The notes under the pieces were generated by a model. That model was not told where the DNA came from, made no database searches, and saw only the letters and a list, made by a program, of their open reading frames with translations. Source: Paradevosia shaoguanensis (GTDB taxonomy: Bacteria; Pseudomonadota; Alphaproteobacteria; Rhizobiales; Devosiaceae). From it: a DNA stretch of 64,000 bases. This document shows positions 63,253 to 64,000 of this stretch, one piece after another. The translations under genes were made by a program, and so were the position numbers. The stretch lies in the NCBI RefSeq assembly GCF_016801025.1, contig NZ_CP068983.1, forward strand, positions 1,240,001-1,304,000. Reading direction: 5' to 3'. Within the stretch, counting starts at the first letter, position 1. Each line of letters begins with the position of its first letter.

Positions 63253-64000
63253 CTAGAAGCGGCACTGGCTTTGCGAGGCCAGGTCACCCATCTGGTCGAG
63301 GCGTTCGACCGGATCGGTACCGGGCATGTAAATGGCAGGCAGTTCGCCGACGAGCAGGCCCATCTGCTTGGCGTCGGTCGCCGTCTCGTCGATCTGGCTG
63401 AGATAGAGCGGCTGGCGCAGCTGGTGGTCCCAGGGCCGGAACGAGGTGCCGATCCCCTTCCAGACGTCGAAGACCGAGGTCGGCGCGCTGAGATAATTGA
63501 GTACGGCATCGGGCTCGGTCGAGCCGCCGAACATGGCAGCCTCGAAGAACACCTTTACGCCCTGATAGGTCGCCCAGGCGGCAGCCTCCATCGGCTCGCC
63601 CCAGCGATCCATGTAGCGGGCGTTGAGTTCGCGCGCGCCATAGGCATCGAGCGTCGGCTCCCAGGCGGTTGCGCGCATGCCGCTGCCGAGCTTGGGCGCA
63701 GCCTCACGGGAAAGCGCAAAGAAGGAGCGCGTCTGCGTCTCGGGATAGGGGAAGCCGGTCACCATCAGCTTGATGCCTGCCGCCTCCATGGCCTTGAGCG
63801 CCGTGAGCTGGTCTTCGGCCGACGTCAGCAGTACGACGACATCGGCGCCCGACCCGGAAATATTGCCGAGCACGTCCTCGCCGATCGCGCCGCCCGCCGG
63901 TACTGCCGCATGCCCGACTTCACGGGCCCCGAAATGGCGATCGTTGAGTGCGCGACCCAGCCGCGCATATTGCCCTGCGCCCTCTTCCGTATCCGCCTCG
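63253..64000 (-). CDS. ABC-type binding protein of the PQQ dehydrogenase system (partial; start beyond window)
   Basis: The coding frame stays open to the right edge (EADTEEGAGQYARLGRALNDRHFG at the boundary), so the N-terminus is missing. The visible about 249 residues are paralogous to the protein at 51648-52946. Shared segments include SFRPWDHQLRQPLY, PDAVLNYLSAPTS-like sequence and a similar end with a Cys (GDLASQSQCRF). It is probably the binding protein for the ABC-2 transporter encoded downstream. It precedes the beta-propeller gene by 34 bases in the same operon. Confidence 0.88.
   Translation of the reverse strand, partial: EADTEEGAGQYARLGRALNDRHFGAREVGHAAVPAGGAIGEDVLGNISGSGADVVVLLTSAEDQLTALKAMEAAGIKLMVTGFPYPETQTRSFFALSREAAPKLGSGMRATAWEPTLDAYGARELNARYMDRWGEPMEAAAWATYQGVKVFFEAAMFGGSTEPDAVLNYLSAPTSVFDVWKGIGTSFRPWDHQLRQPLYLSQIDETATDAKQMGLLVGELPAIYMPGTDPVERLDQMGDLASQSQCRF

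Noticed and set aside
1-64000. CRISPR arrays, tRNA or rRNA genes, prophage
   Set aside because: No regularly spaced repeats with unique spacers, no tRNA-like cloverleaf or rRNA sequence and no phage structural genes were seen.

Overview
The window looks like the chromosome of a GC-rich alphaproteobacterium, probably order Hyphomicrobiales and Devosia-like. The reasons are the high GC content, dense operons with ATGA/GTGA stop-start overlaps, many Tat and Sec signal peptides, numerous ABC uptake systems of polyamine/dipeptide type, FixJ-type two-component regulation, EfeUOB iron uptake and a periplasmic quinoprotein system. The genus is inference; no rRNA or tRNA gene was seen.

Left end (1-10.3 kb): a cut-off secreted protein, a YjdM/PhnA-like protein, a decayed patch (frameshifted IS1380-family transposase beside a broken EAL-domain gene), a small unknown protein, a glutaminase overlapping an AbgB-like M20 amidohydrolase, and two secreted unknowns. 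One of the unknowns is a large multidomain metallopeptidase-like fusion. A VIT/CCC1 metal transporter follows.

Middle (10.3-41.3 kb): nutrient-scavenging operons. (a) A seven-gene, tightly coupled operon holds a polyamine-type ABC importer, an aberrant M28 hydrolase, an SDR and a PanE-like reductase, opposite an Lrp regulator and a gamma-glutamyltransferase. (b) A GGDEF cyclase. (c) A complete dipeptide-type ABC importer. (d) An ankyrin protein and a GlcG/HbpS-like protein below a FixJ-type two-component pair. (e) DUF488, DUF2945, a DyP peroxidase, an MFS exporter and a LysR regulator. (f) A second polyamine-type ABC importer with a P1 (DmpA-like) peptidase and an RpiR regulator. Each of the two polyamine-type importers is paired with an unusual amide hydrolase, so the likely theme is uptake and cleavage of amide- or peptide-bonded nitrogen compounds.

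Right end (41.3-64 kb): redox and metal biology. An ApbE-NosR pair without nosZ, a GNAT, a ring-opening amidohydrolase (cyanuric acid hydrolase/barbiturase family), and efeU-efeO-efeB plus an extra M75 protein are followed by pseudoazurin. Next is a large quinoprotein block: a PQQ alcohol dehydrogenase with the lanthanide-type Asp, a XoxJ-like binding protein, cytochrome c, two paralogous ABC-type binding proteins, a YVTN beta-propeller, an ABC-2 transporter and a strongly acidic periplasmic protein with poly-Asp tracts. Embedded in it is a four-gene plus-strand module: a VWA (DUF1194-like) protein, a MotA/TolQ-like channel, a TolR/ExbD-like protein retaining the membrane Asp, and a two-TM protein with a Gly/Ser-rich tail. 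This module and the acidic protein are the best candidates for undescribed biology: a proton-motive-force-driven machine and a trivalent-metal binder serving a probable lanthanide-dependent dehydrogenase.
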